DNA of 14,013 nt from Clostridium sp. CAG:510 (lineage in GTDB: Bacteria > Bacillota > Clostridia > Lachnospirales > Lachnospiraceae): NCBI GenBank assembly GCA_000434615.1, contig FR880829.1, positions 89,802-103,814 of the forward strand, read 5' to 3'. The translations under genes were made by a program, and so were the position numbers. Numbering within the stretch: position 1 is the stretch's first letter; each line of letters opens with the position of its first letter. Shown in pieces: positions 1 through 5,031 of this stretch. The notes beneath the pieces are model-generated. The model saw only the letters and a program-made list of their open reading frames with translations. It did not search any database and was not told the origin of the DNA.

Positions 1-34
1 TCCCTGTGCTATTCCTGCTGCCTCCAGTGCATAC

Positions 35-67
35 AAAAAGGGCAATACGTTTGAACGTATCGCCCTT
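35..67 (-). terminator. intrinsic terminator of the leftmost minus-strand mini-operon
   Basis: Arms at 38-51 and 54-67 can form a 14-bp stem with a 2-nt centre. In the minus-strand RNA the only non-Watson-Crick position (44/61) is a G-U wobble; on the plus strand it would be an A-C mismatch, so the hairpin favours the minus transcript. It is followed directly by a run of five T (35-39 complement). It sits about 70 bp past the last minus-strand gene, ending the unit that starts at the promoter near 700. Confidence 0.75.
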
Positions 68-136
68 ATCTCAACTTATCACGCTACTATAATACCACAG
101 GTACGCATGCGAAATCATGCCATTTTGAAAATTTTT

Positions 137-340
137 TTAATTTTTTTTCATTTCCTCCGCAAATGCACGCATCAGCTCCGTAAGTTTTCCCGCCTGGCTC
201 ACTCCTGCTTTTTCACATGCTTCTGCAAATTCTTCCACTACTTCACGCTTCAGCTTGTAGGATTTGCTTATCAGTCCTACCTTTCGTGCATACTTCTCTG
301 TTGCCTTGGTCTGTGCGTTTGGATTTCCTACCGGCATCAT
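137..340 (-). CDS. small RHH-like phage/mobile-element protein
   Basis: A 67-residue protein beginning MMPVGNPNAQTK. The frame stays open further upstream to an ATG at 457, but the start chosen at 340 has a clear ribosome site (AAGGGGG about 5 nt upstream) and overlaps the stop of the preceding small gene by ATGA, so translation is probably coupled. The C-terminal half has the helix-turn-helix spacing of small ribbon-helix-helix-like proteins (KLKREVVEEF, then EKAGVSQAGKLTELM and a charged tail). Similar short basic/acidic proteins occur in clostridial mobile elements. A DNA-binding role is inference; no catalytic motif is visible. It is the last gene before the terminator at 35-67. Confidence 0.7.
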   Translation of the reverse strand: MMPVGNPNAQTKATEKYARKVGLISKSYKLKREVVEEFAEACEKAGVSQAGKLTELMRAFAEEMKKN

Positions 341-450
341 AACACCCCCTTGCATATCAATATCACACCTGCTACAGCTCCTACGAGGACTAACACTTTT
401 CCCGTAAGTTTCAGAATGTTTACCGTCAGTTCTTTTACTTCCTTTTTCAC
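337..450 (-). CDS. 37-residue single-pass membrane peptide
   Basis: A short gene starting at GTG (448-450). An AGGAGG site at 459-464 is 8 nt from this GTG but only 1 nt from the competing ATG at 457, so the ribosome site selects this frame. The peptide has a charged amphipathic start (MKKEVKELTV), then a hydrophobic stretch of about 18 residues (roughly 17-34, VLVLVGAVAGVILI) and a short KGVL tail, the design of a single-pass membrane peptide. It stops inside the ATGATG start of the next gene, an arrangement that favours translational coupling. The function is unknown; phage micro-membrane proteins include holin-like, exclusion and toxin peptides, and nothing here tells these apart. Confidence 0.6.
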   Translation of the reverse strand: MKKEVKELTVNILKLTGKVLVLVGAVAGVILICKGVL

Positions 451-495
451 TTGTCATTCCTCCTGTTCTGTGTTATATTTTGGGTAAGGAGCCAA

Positions 496-509
496 GGGGC
501 TTTCGCCCC
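496..509 (-). other. GC-rich hairpin with GAAA tetraloop
   Basis: GGGGC-GAAA-GCCCC on the minus strand, in the 71-bp gap between the two membrane-peptide genes. No T-run follows, so it is not a standard terminator. It may set mRNA stability or relative expression. Confidence 0.35.
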
Positions 510-521
510 CCAGCCATGCTC

Positions 522-656
522 CTACTTAAGTAAAAGAATAATGATAAGTATCCAACCGAGCAAGGATATTATTCTTATCATCAGCTTCTCAATCTGTTCC
601 ACCAGTTTGAGAAGCTCTTTTACTGTTTCGGTGGCTTTCCGAATTTTGTCTTTCAT
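522..656 (-). CDS. 44-residue membrane-anchored small protein
   Basis: Starts at ATG 654-656 behind an AAGGAGG site about 8 nt upstream and ends at TAG (522-524). The first 25 residues are a charged amphipathic helix (MKDKIRKATETVKELLK), followed by a hydrophobic segment at about residues 26-43 (LMIRIISLLGWILIIILLL) and a final Lys. It is the first gene after the promoter at 680-708 and its 5' leader is short, so it should be well expressed. It resembles in design, not in sequence, the 37-residue peptide downstream. The function is not recognised; it could be a membrane-active peptide or a small anchor. Confidence 0.65.
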   Translation of the reverse strand: MKDKIRKATETVKELLKLVEQIEKLMIRIISLLGWILIIILLLK

Positions 657-679
657 CTTCGGTACCTCCTTACAATTAT

Positions 680-708
680 AGTATATCATATGGTGTACCC
701 TATGTCAA
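680..708 (-). promoter_or_regulatory. leftward sigma-A-type promoter
   Basis: On the minus strand TTGACA (703-708), a 17-bp spacer and TATACT (680-685), about 24 bp before the start codon of the 44-residue gene. This is close to the consensus and opens a separate transcription unit that ends at the terminator at 35-67. Confidence 0.8.
681..698. promoter_or_regulatory. operator-like 18-bp imperfect palindrome
   Basis: GTATATCAT-ATGGTGTAC: 7 of 9 positions pair between half-sites and both mismatches are transitions, giving GTAYAYCAT symmetry. It covers the -10 and most of the spacer of the leftward promoter, where a bound repressor would block transcription. Its sequence differs from the operators near 1.4 kb and 13.6 kb. 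The cognate protein is unknown. Confidence 0.45.
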
Positions 709-738
709 CAGCTTTTTACAAAAAATCTTATAATTTTA

Positions 739-1341
739 TCAAAACACCTTTTCTATGAGTACGGGTCTTCGTTCGTAAAGGTCAGAAATATTCCGATACA
801 GTGCCCGGTTGAACTCCTGCATCATTCCTACTACCTTCTGGTACTCTTCCATGCTCTGATACCTGTTATACATCTGTAGCATGCACTCCATTCCCGCTAT
901 CTGTCTTCTTACTTCCTGTAGTCCCTTCTGTGCCGTTTCATTAACAGGAATGTCTACCACCTCCCTGCCGTTCGGGCTCCTGGTCTCACATGCCTGCTGC
1001 CTTGTCTGGTTCGCACGGAAGTAAAAGTCAACCAGATAGTCGTATACTTCCCATGCTTTATCCGTATTCAGGCTCTTAGCGTGGAGCAGTGCTCCCTTCT
1101 CTGTCCATAGATACAGCTTACATGTCCTTTTGGAAACTACTTCGAAATTTTCGAAGCGGTTCTTGAACTGTTTCAATTTCTCTCCGGTTAAGAGGATATA
1201 ATGCTTTCCCTCTATAAATCTTCTTCTGTTGTTTATAAAGTTTTGCTGGATTTTGATGTCCTCCGTTTCATAAGCTTCTGCAATCTGCTTTGTTGTTAAT
1301 ACTCTTTGTCCTTTTACCTCGATAGTCTGCAACTTATCCAT
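739..1341 (-). CDS. ORF6N-domain antirepressor-like protein
   Basis: A 200-residue protein. Residues about 8-110 match the ORF6N domain of phage antirepressor and regulatory proteins: an LTTKQIAEAYE helix-turn-helix-like start, the RFIEGKHYILLTGEKL segment and the WTEKGALLHAKSLNTDKAW signature, ending in VYDYLVDFYFR. The C-terminal part is helical (about 135-190), probably for oligomerisation. The ATG at 1339-1341 has an AAGGAGG site. It is transcribed from the leftward promoter at 1392-1420, opposite the HTH gene at 1446, which fits a repressor/antirepressor pair. ORF6N proteins are thought to bind DNA or antagonise repressors; which applies here is inference. Confidence 0.85.
   Translation of the reverse strand: MDKLQTIEVKGQRVLTTKQIAEAYETEDIKIQQNFINNRRRFIEGKHYILLTGEKLKQFKNRFENFEVVSKRTCKLYLWTEKGALLHAKSLNTDKAWEVYDYLVDFYFRANQTRQQACETRSPNGREVVDIPVNETAQKGLQEVRRQIAGMECMLQMYNRYQSMEEYQKVVGMMQEFNRALYRNISDLYERRPVLIEKVF
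990..1001 (-). repeat. copy of the oriented 12-mer GGCAGCAGGCAT
   Basis: First exact copy, read as R-Q-Q-A-C in the ORF6N gene. Further 9-mer cores (GGCAGCAGG, minus strand) are at 14-22, 1720-1728, 4291-4299, 5767-5775, 8503-8511 and 9348-9356. Confidence 0.6.
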
Positions 1342-1361
1342 CTTTTATTTACCTCCTTATT

Positions 1362-1378
1362 ACGTGCAAATTGTACGT
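1362..1378. promoter_or_regulatory. operator A of the ORF6N/HTH switch
   Basis: ACGTGCAA-A-TTGTACGT, a 17-bp near-palindrome (7 of 8 half-site positions). Its right part forms, with the second site, a perfect 13-bp inverted repeat (CAAATTGTACGTT at 1367-1379 and its complement at 1397-1409). A weak rightward -10 (TATGAT, 1381-1386) follows at once, so this site may control the HTH gene. Confidence 0.6.
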
Positions 1379-1391
1379 TTTATGATTTCAC

Positions 1392-1420
1392 ATAATAACG
1401 TACAATTTGTTCATAGTCAA
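1392..1420 (-). promoter_or_regulatory. leftward promoter of the ORF6N gene
   Basis: On the minus strand TTGACT (1415-1420), a 17-bp spacer and TATTAT (1392-1397). The spacer (1398-1414) coincides exactly with operator B. The transcript would run into the ORF6N gene about 50 bp away. Confidence 0.7.
1398..1414. promoter_or_regulatory. operator B of the ORF6N/HTH switch
   Basis: ACGTACAA-T-TTGTTCAT, 6 of 8 half-site positions symmetric, consensus with operator A of ACGTACAAnTTGTACGT. It fills the spacer between the -35 and -10 of the leftward promoter. The centre-to-centre distance to operator A is 36 bp. The likely ligand is the HTH protein encoded at 1446-1682. Confidence 0.6.
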
Positions 1421-1445
1421 GTATTTTTTTCATGGAGGAAATATC

Positions 1446-1682
1446 ATGTTTGGAAAAAGACTACGGGATATGCGTAATAAACGAAACCTTACTCAACAAA
1501 AAATGGCTGATTTACTGAATATAGCGCTCCGCTCTTATCAGTGTTACGAAGGTGGAGACCGTTCTCCGTCTTATTCTCTTCTTGTTCAAATAGCAGATAT
1601 TTTGGATGTCTCTATTGATTGGCTTCTGGGTCGTGATGAATTTCTGAAATCTCACGGAGTTTCCGTTGATGAATACCTGTAA
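1446..1682 (+). CDS. XRE-family HTH repressor (78 aa)
   Basis: A 78-residue helix-turn-helix protein: FGKRLRDMRNKRNLTQQKMADLL, then the recognition helix region (NIALRSYQCYEGGDRSP) and the helical close of the fold (LLVQIADILDVSIDWLLGR), the standard XRE/Cro-CI pattern. An in-frame start exists further upstream (1407), but GGAGG at 1434-1438 lies 7 nt before ATG 1446, so this start is preferred. The protein consists of the HTH domain plus a short tail, with no peptidase domain, so it cannot self-cleave like CI. It is divergent from the ORF6N gene and probably represses it through operators A and B. Its last 71 bp overlap an HTH gene on the other strand. Confidence 0.85.
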   Translation: MFGKRLRDMRNKRNLTQQKMADLLNIALRSYQCYEGGDRSPSYSLLVQIADILDVSIDWLLGRDEFLKSHGVSVDEYL

Positions 1683-1839
1683 TGTCTTCCAGTGCGTCCC
1701 AAATTTCAAAATCACCAGTCCTGCTGCCTGCTTCTATGTTCTGATAGTATCGTAAACTAATTCCTACCTTTTCTGCCATCTGCTGTTGTGTCATGCCTGC
1801 TGCCTTTCTGGCTTCCTTCAAGTTTCTTCTTTCTCCCAT
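1612..1839 (-). CDS. small XRE-type HTH protein
   Basis: 75 residues with an HTH core: NLKEARKAAGMTQQQMAEKVG, then ISLRYYQNIEAGSRTGDFEIWDALEDI. The ATG at 1837-1839 is preceded by AGGAGAGGTAAGGA, a usable ribosome site. It lies 54 bp past the PUA-like gene and is probably the last gene of the long leftward operon, although a 25-bp perfect palindrome in the gap could give it separate control. Its 3' end is antisense to the end of the plus-strand HTH gene over 71 bp. The protein resembles the HTH at 1446 in fold only. A regulatory role is likely, the target unknown. Confidence 0.75.
   Translation of the reverse strand: MGERRNLKEARKAAGMTQQQMAEKVGISLRYYQNIEAGSRTGDFEIWDALEDITGIHQRKLREISEIHHDPEANQ
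1793..1804 (-). repeat. copy of the oriented 12-mer GGCAGCAGGCAT
   Basis: One of four exact copies of this 12-mer, all on the minus strand, and one of at least ten copies of the 9-mer GGCAGCAGG. Here it is read as A-A-G-M inside the HTH gene. Confidence 0.6.
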
Positions 1840-1866
1840 TCCTTACCTCTCCTATCTGTTTCACAA

Positions 1867-1891
1867 GCATGTCTTGAAATTCAAGACATGC
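1867..1891. repeat. perfect 25-bp palindrome
   Basis: Arms GCATGTCTTGAA (1867-1878) and TTCAAGACATGC (1880-1891) are perfectly complementary around one central base. It sits between the stop of the PUA-like gene and the ribosome site of the HTH gene at 1612-1839. No T-run follows on either strand, which argues against a simple terminator. It could be an operator for the adjacent HTH protein or an mRNA hairpin separating it from the operon. Confidence 0.7.
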
Positions 1892-1893
1892 TC

Positions 1894-2559
1894 CTAAAAT
1901 CTTATCTCTGGCTTTTCTGTTTTAATAAAATCTATTACAAACACATAGGGGTCTGCATCCCATCCATAGCGGTCGATGTCGGGCTTCTTTATGGTGGAGT
2001 TCCATAGCATCTTCCATTCTTCCAACGCAATCTCCATATCTCCGGCATGAACCGCTACAGAGGAAAGTCCCTCTCTGCGGATGTCATCAATCGTAATATC
2101 CTGCAGCCGCTCTACTCGTACATCCGTAACCCGTAGCCAGATACGTGCCGCTTCTTTTGGCATGTGGATTGATGGATGCCAAATATCAGCTGATGGATAT
2201 TCGTTGTCCTCACACGATGCCCTGTACATGTAACATCCATATTCCTTTTTCTTGGCATTGTATATCCGCTCTTCTTTATTCCCGCATCCGGTCTTTTCTA
2301 CGTCCAACCCGCAATCCCAGCACGGACACCAAGCCCATGTTTCACGAACATACAAGATATCTCCCGGCTGATATGGTGCGTTTCTGATACAAGGCTCATT
2401 CCTGCCGTTGTACAGCATTGCTCCATCTTTGATATATCCAGTCCACCACGGATTTTCTCCCGGCAGAAATTTTACTAAACGCCGAGTACACCCTTTCCGT
2501 CCGTCCAGATTTGCCCGAACCATCTCGGTGTTAAATAAAATCGGTAATACTCTACTCAT
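1894..2559 (-). CDS. PUA/ASCH-like phage protein
   Basis: 221 residues from ATG 2557-2559. An in-frame ATG 15 bp upstream (2574) is possible, but GGGGGG lies 7 nt before 2559 and this ATG overlaps the previous stop by ATGA. The N-terminus (LPILFNTEMVRANLDGRK, TRR) and later parts (PYQPGDILYVRETWAW; MPKEAARIWLRVTDVRVERL; EEWKMLWNST) match a widespread phage family with a PUA/ASCH-like fold, sometimes labelled morphogenetic protein. Four Cys in a CPCWDCGLDVEKTGC segment (about residues 78-92) may bind metal. ASCH/PUA domains bind RNA or modified bases; the biochemical role of this family is not established. Confidence 0.75.
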   Translation of the reverse strand: MSRVLPILFNTEMVRANLDGRKGCTRRLVKFLPGENPWWTGYIKDGAMLYNGRNEPCIRNAPYQPGDILYVRETWAWCPCWDCGLDVEKTGCGNKEERIYNAKKKEYGCYMYRASCEDNEYPSADIWHPSIHMPKEAARIWLRVTDVRVERLQDITIDDIRREGLSSVAVHAGDMEIALEEWKMLWNSTIKKPDIDRYGWDADPYVFVIDFIKTEKPEIRF

Positions 2560-2762
2560 CTGCTTACCCCCCATATTCCGATAATTGTTAAACCCTTTTC
2601 AAGGTCTAAATTATCCAGTTTTTCTAAATCATCCACCGTCTGTATCTTTTCTAATACCTGCTTAGCCTCTGATATATTATTTTTTAGTACCTCAATTTCC
2701 TTTTCCAAATCAGCTAATTGCTCGTACATTTCCTTTTTGATTTCATCAATCAACTTTTTCAT
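2556..2762 (-). CDS. small coiled-coil protein
   Basis: 68 residues starting at ATG 2760-2762, directly behind the stop of the RinA-like gene (TAAATG), with GGGAGG as ribosome site in that gene's last codons. Residues 1-55 are a continuous charged helix with heptad spacing (MKKLIDEIKKEMYEQLADLE ... VLEKIQTVDDLEKLDNLDLE), typical of a coiled coil; the tail is short and hydrophobic (GLTIIGIWGV). It ends in an ATGA overlap with the next gene. No family is recognised. It could be a partner of either neighbour. Confidence 0.7.
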   Translation of the reverse strand: MKKLIDEIKKEMYEQLADLEKEIEVLKNNISEAKQVLEKIQTVDDLEKLDNLDLEKGLTIIGIWGVSR

Positions 2763-3185
2763 TTACTTTACCTCCCCTATGTATTTTCCTACCTGGTATA
2801 CCATTTTGAATACAATTCGCTTCATCTGCCTCTCGCTGTACTTTGTTCCTGTAATCTGCAGGTACGGAACCGGCTTCTTACCGTCGCCCGTCCAGTACCG
2901 TTCTCTGATGACCTTCTGCTCCTCCGGGCGAAGGTTGTTGTAACAAAACTCCACCGCTTCTATCTCCTGCTTATTGCGGTACGCATAAGCGGATGTCATT
3001 TTCAACGCTTTCGCTTCGGTTACTGACTGCGGTTTGTTTTCCTCTTCCTTGGCATCCCGGAATATATTTGTTTCCGGTGGCTGCTGCGTCATTATGACCT
3101 CTTCCAGGTATTCTTCATATTTTCGCTTTGTCTTTGGGTACCGCCGTATGATTGTTTCGATAATTCTCCACGCATCTCTCTCCAC
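2763..3185 (-). CDS. RinA/ArpU-like phage transcriptional regulator
   Basis: 140 residues. The N-terminus (AWRIIETIIRRYPKTKRKYEEYLEEV) and the middle (PQSVTEAKALKMTSAYAYRNKQEIEAVEFCYNNL split over about 52-85) are typical of clostridial phage RinA/ArpU-type regulators. The C-terminus carries a sigma-70 region-4-like helix-turn-helix: LRPEEQKVIRERYW, then YLQITGTKYSERQMKRIVFK. Proteins of this class activate late genes or terminase transcription and usually lie at the end of the early region, as here. The start at 3183-3185 has a GAGGAGGG site somewhat upstream. Confidence is high for a phage regulator, moderate for the exact family. Confidence 0.75.
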   Translation of the reverse strand: MERDAWRIIETIIRRYPKTKRKYEEYLEEVIMTQQPPETNIFRDAKEEENKPQSVTEAKALKMTSAYAYRNKQEIEAVEFCYNNLRPEEQKVIRERYWTGDGKKPVPYLQITGTKYSERQMKRIVFKMVYQVGKYIGEVK

Positions 3186-3224
3186 GCTATCCCTCCTCTT
3201 TTACTTTTTCCTTGTACCTGCCGT

Positions 3225-3241
3225 CCTATCCTCATGGCTGC
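3225..3241 (-). repeat. 17-bp direct repeat, copy 1
   Basis: GCAGCCATGAGGATAGG on the minus strand, identical to 3821-3837. In both copies the frame reads AAMRIGR. Both are followed by a weakly similar purine-rich stretch ending in a GGAGGG ribosome site. The two copies bracket the PUA/ASCH gene at 3245-3613. Confidence 0.6.
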
Positions 3242-3244
3242 ATT

Positions 3245-3613
3245 CTAATCCATCTCACCTATTGCAATAACATCCTTCACCCAGATAACTGCACCTCTAT
3301 GTGGCACATAGAACCAAACCTCATCTACAGGTGAAACATCTCTTAATTCCCAGAAAAAGGGCGTAGGATATATTTTTACCAACTCCTCATAGCCTATATT
3401 CACTTGATGAAGTGGTTTTAATTTTTCCCAGTTAGTCCTGTTAATCGGAATGCACCTTTCAATGCAAAATGTACCTTTTATACGAGGGTTTCCGCTTTCG
3501 AGAAGATATAATTTCACTCCAATCTTTGAGGTTTTACTGCCCCGGACTTCCAGTCGCTTTCCATGATACAAGATTTTATTGCCCCATTTGGGTTTTACAA
3601 TCAATCCATCCAT
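3245..3613 (-). CDS. ASCH/PUA-fold protein
   Basis: 122 residues from ATG 3611-3613, chosen because AAAGGAG lies 9 nt upstream; the frame remains open to a TTG at 3745 but without a ribosome site there. Motifs fit an ASCH-type PUA fold: the opening GLIVKPKWGNKILYHGK with EVR (first strand plus the lysine-rich helix end), GVKLYLLESG, the FCIERCIPI strand, YPTPFFWELRDV, and a closing strand with VPHRGAVIWV. ASCH proteins are small RNA- or nucleotide-binding domains; no substrate can be assigned. It lies between two 17-bp direct repeats, as if inserted as a cassette, and is the second PUA-like protein of this operon. Confidence 0.65.
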   Translation of the reverse strand: MDGLIVKPKWGNKILYHGKRLEVRGSKTSKIGVKLYLLESGNPRIKGTFCIERCIPINRTNWEKLKPLHQVNIGYEELVKIYPTPFFWELRDVSPVDEVWFYVPHRGAVIWVKDVIAIGEMD

Positions 3614-3630
3614 ATATTTAAGTACTCCTT

Positions 3631-3717
3631 TTACCGATTTAGCTCCGAATTTGCCAGCGTATTTCCCTGTGCCACAATTCCATTTATGCCCAATATGCTT
3701 ATTTGTACATACGTCAT
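3631..3717 (-). CDS. possible 28-residue micropeptide
   Basis: Short frame starting MTYVQISILGINGIVAQGNT and ending SELNR. An AGGGG site lies about 6 nt before ATG 3715-3717, and the stop TAA is followed directly by the AAGGAG of the ASCH gene, a spacing typical of packed phage operons. No family is recognised. It may also be part of a decayed region between two direct repeats. Confidence 0.35.
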   Translation of the reverse strand: MTYVQISILGINGIVAQGNTLANSELNR

Positions 3718-3750
3718 GTATTCCCCTATCTCTTTCCGTTCTCAATCAGC

Positions 3751-3903
3751 TTATACATTTTTTCTTTCATTCCTTAATCGCCCCTCCTTCGTGTAATTTA
3801 CATATACCGGCTTTGTGCGGCCTATCCTCATGGCTGCTGCCGGAACGTTCTTCTGCATCCCGGAATATACCTTCTCCTTACTCGGTGTCTGCTCCGCTAT
3901 CAT
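3751..3903 (-). CDS. small unknown protein (50 aa)
   Basis: Start at ATG 3901-3903 with AGGAGG 5 nt upstream; the frame is open to 3969, but the upstream part overlaps the coding sequence of the previous gene and lacks a better site. It overlaps the end of that gene by 26 bp. The product is basic and polar (starts MIAEQTPSKEKV, ends RLRNERKNV) with a PAAAMRIGR segment that is part of the 17-bp direct repeat also found at 3225-3241. No domain is recognised. Its 3' end contains a second short frame (MKEKMYKLIENGKR) behind a GGAGGGG site, perhaps a remnant of another gene. Confidence 0.45.
   Translation of the reverse strand: MIAEQTPSKEKVYSGMQKNVPAAAMRIGRTKPVYVNYTKEGRLRNERKNV
3821..3837 (-). 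repeat. 17-bp direct repeat, copy 2
   Basis: Identical to 3225-3241 and 596 bp away in the same orientation. It lies inside the 50-residue gene at 3751-3903. Confidence 0.6.
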
Positions 3904-4168
3904 GTCTTCCTCCTGCCAGCTCATCGGCTCTCTTTTTCCACTTTGTGACTTCTCTGCATTTTTCTTCATATAACCTGTCCATCTCCTCTATCTGCCCCGG
4001 TGCAAGACCGGTGTTCTCGTAATCTTTTAATTTGAATAATGCTCCGTACATCTTTTCATACGTCTGCTGCGTAATGACAGCGCCTTTATACAGGTCTTCC
4101 CACTTTACACCTTTCAGCGCCCAGTTCCCGCAGTTATCCGTTTCTGTCAATCTGCTGTTTTCCTTCAT
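3878..4168 (-). CDS. phage protein of unknown function (96 aa)
   Basis: Starts at ATG 4166-4168 with AAGGAGGG upstream. The N-terminal half is polar with Trp residues (NCGNWALKGVKWEDLYKG), followed by YGALFKLKDYENTGLAP and a coiled-coil-like charged helix (EEMDRLYEEKCREVTKWKKR). The 'L-x-x-YENTGL-x-P-x-x-I' segment is a recurring sequence in small early proteins of clostridial phages; their role is unknown. It overlaps the next gene by 26 bp. Confidence 0.7.
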   Translation of the reverse strand: MKENSRLTETDNCGNWALKGVKWEDLYKGAVITQQTYEKMYGALFKLKDYENTGLAPGQIEEMDRLYEEKCREVTKWKKRADELAGGRHDSGADTE

Positions 4169-4238
4169 TTTTTCTGCCCTCCTTATAATATCTTTTGTTG
4201 CCCCAATACAGTAGGAAGTACAAATACACGGATATCAT
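4134..4238 (-). CDS. possible small hydrophobic peptide (34 aa)
   Basis: A frame beginning MISVYLYFLLYWGNKRYYK fills the 72-bp gap between the HNH gene and the next gene and overlaps the latter by 35 bp. The first 12 residues are hydrophobic/aromatic, the rest basic and polar. There is no good ribosome site, so translation would depend on termination of the HNH gene 3 bp upstream. Weak evidence; alternatively simply leader sequence. Confidence 0.25.
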   Translation of the reverse strand: MISVYLYFLLYWGNKRYYKEGRKNEGKQQIDRNG

Positions 4239-4240
4239 AC

Positions 4241-4624
4241 TTATAGCGATATAAACCCGTCTGGGATGCCTGCTTCCGGCTTTCGGCATACCTGCTGCCG
4301 CTCGAACTCATCCAGTACATTCTTTCCAAATATCTCCCGGAAGTTCAATGCCGGATATGCCCTTTCAAACGCCCTCTGGGCATCCTTTTCCAGCATCCGG
4401 CGGATGTCATCGTTTCGGTGGACTGCTTCCGGTCCTCCGTCATAGGTATGATGATTGATGCACAGATAAACCTTCAATCCGTATTTCTCCGAAAGTCTCC
4501 GATTCTGGCCGCCATACATCACATGATGCTCTTCCAGGTTCCCGTGCCGGCTGTAGTTGTGATGCAGCTTCATGCACAGGTAGCAGGTTTTATCCTCTTT
4601 CCTGTGCATGATTGACTTGCTCAT
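4241..4624 (-). CDS. putative HNH-type endonuclease/recombination protein
   Basis: 127 residues from ATG 4622-4624, which overlaps the previous stop by ATGA. Metal-binding features: CYLC at residues 14-17, a LEEHHVMYGGQNRR segment (about 30-43) and YLCINHHTYDGGPEAVH (about 53-69) with a further Cys and the HH pair. This is the arrangement of compact phage HNH/treble-clef proteins (DUF968/Rap-like recombination proteins). The helical C-terminus (MLEKDAQRAFERAY, FREIFGKNVL) is also usual. A nicking or junction-resolving role is family-based inference. It lies in the replication/recombination operon rather than beside a visible terminase. Confidence 0.65.
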   Translation of the reverse strand: MSKSIMHRKEDKTCYLCMKLHHNYSRHGNLEEHHVMYGGQNRRLSEKYGLKVYLCINHHTYDGGPEAVHRNDDIRRMLEKDAQRAFERAYPALNFREIFGKNVLDEFERQQVCRKPEAGIPDGFISL

Positions 4625-5031
4625 CGTGACTCCATGGTTTTTTTACTGGATGTCACCATTTCCACCACGATCGTGCCTTTATTGGTGCGGCGCAATGTAC
4701 CTTTGACGCCATTTCCGGTGTCAACCGTTACCTTTGCCACATCCTCGTTTTCTATGTAGACCAGTGCCTCTTTCATAATGGCTTCAGTTTCCGGGAAGTC
4801 CTCCCGGAACAGTCGGATGATGTTTTCTTCCGCCGTTCTCTTGGCTTTTACCTTTTCCTGTGCCGCCTTTGCTTCCTCGCAAGAACATTTTTCCGTTGCC
4901 CACTTATCAAGCTGCTCCTGCTTCGCCATTCCTGATGTGCGTAATATCATGGTCTGTCCGCAATACATGCAGGTACCTGTCTGTTTTGCTACACCTTCCG
5001 GCATCTCCCTACTCTGTTCTGTATTGCTCAT
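4621..5031 (-). CDS. zinc-ribbon phage protein
   Basis: 136 residues if begun at ATG 5029-5031; a GTG at 5040 is an alternative three codons upstream. AGGAG is about 10 nt from the ATG. Four Cys in CMYCG (near residue 21) and KCSCEE (near residue 49) form a C-x2-C...C-x-C zinc-binding pattern separated by a helical stretch. A charged helix follows (AKAAQEKVKAKRTAEENIIR), then an all-beta end (VAKVTVDTGNGVKGTLRRT, GTIVVEMV). No enzymatic motif is seen. The start lies inside the end of the DUF3102/ParB-like gene, so the two proteins are probably made together. Function unknown. Confidence 0.65.
   Translation of the reverse strand: MSNTEQSREMPEGVAKQTGTCMYCGQTMILRTSGMAKQEQLDKWATEKCSCEEAKAAQEKVKAKRTAEENIIRLFREDFPETEAIMKEALVYIENEDVAKVTVDTGNGVKGTLRRTNKGTIVVEMVTSSKKTMESR

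Noticed and set aside
341..457. N-terminal extension of the 67-residue RHH-like protein from ATG 457
   Set aside because: The ribosome site is 1 nt from this ATG but well placed for the overlapping 37-residue frame, which has a clear membrane helix; the 340 start has its own site.
3614..3745. N-terminal extension of the ASCH gene from TTG 3745, with a Cys/His cluster resembling a zinc site
   Set aside because: No ribosome site at the TTG, whereas ATG 3611-3613 has a good one.
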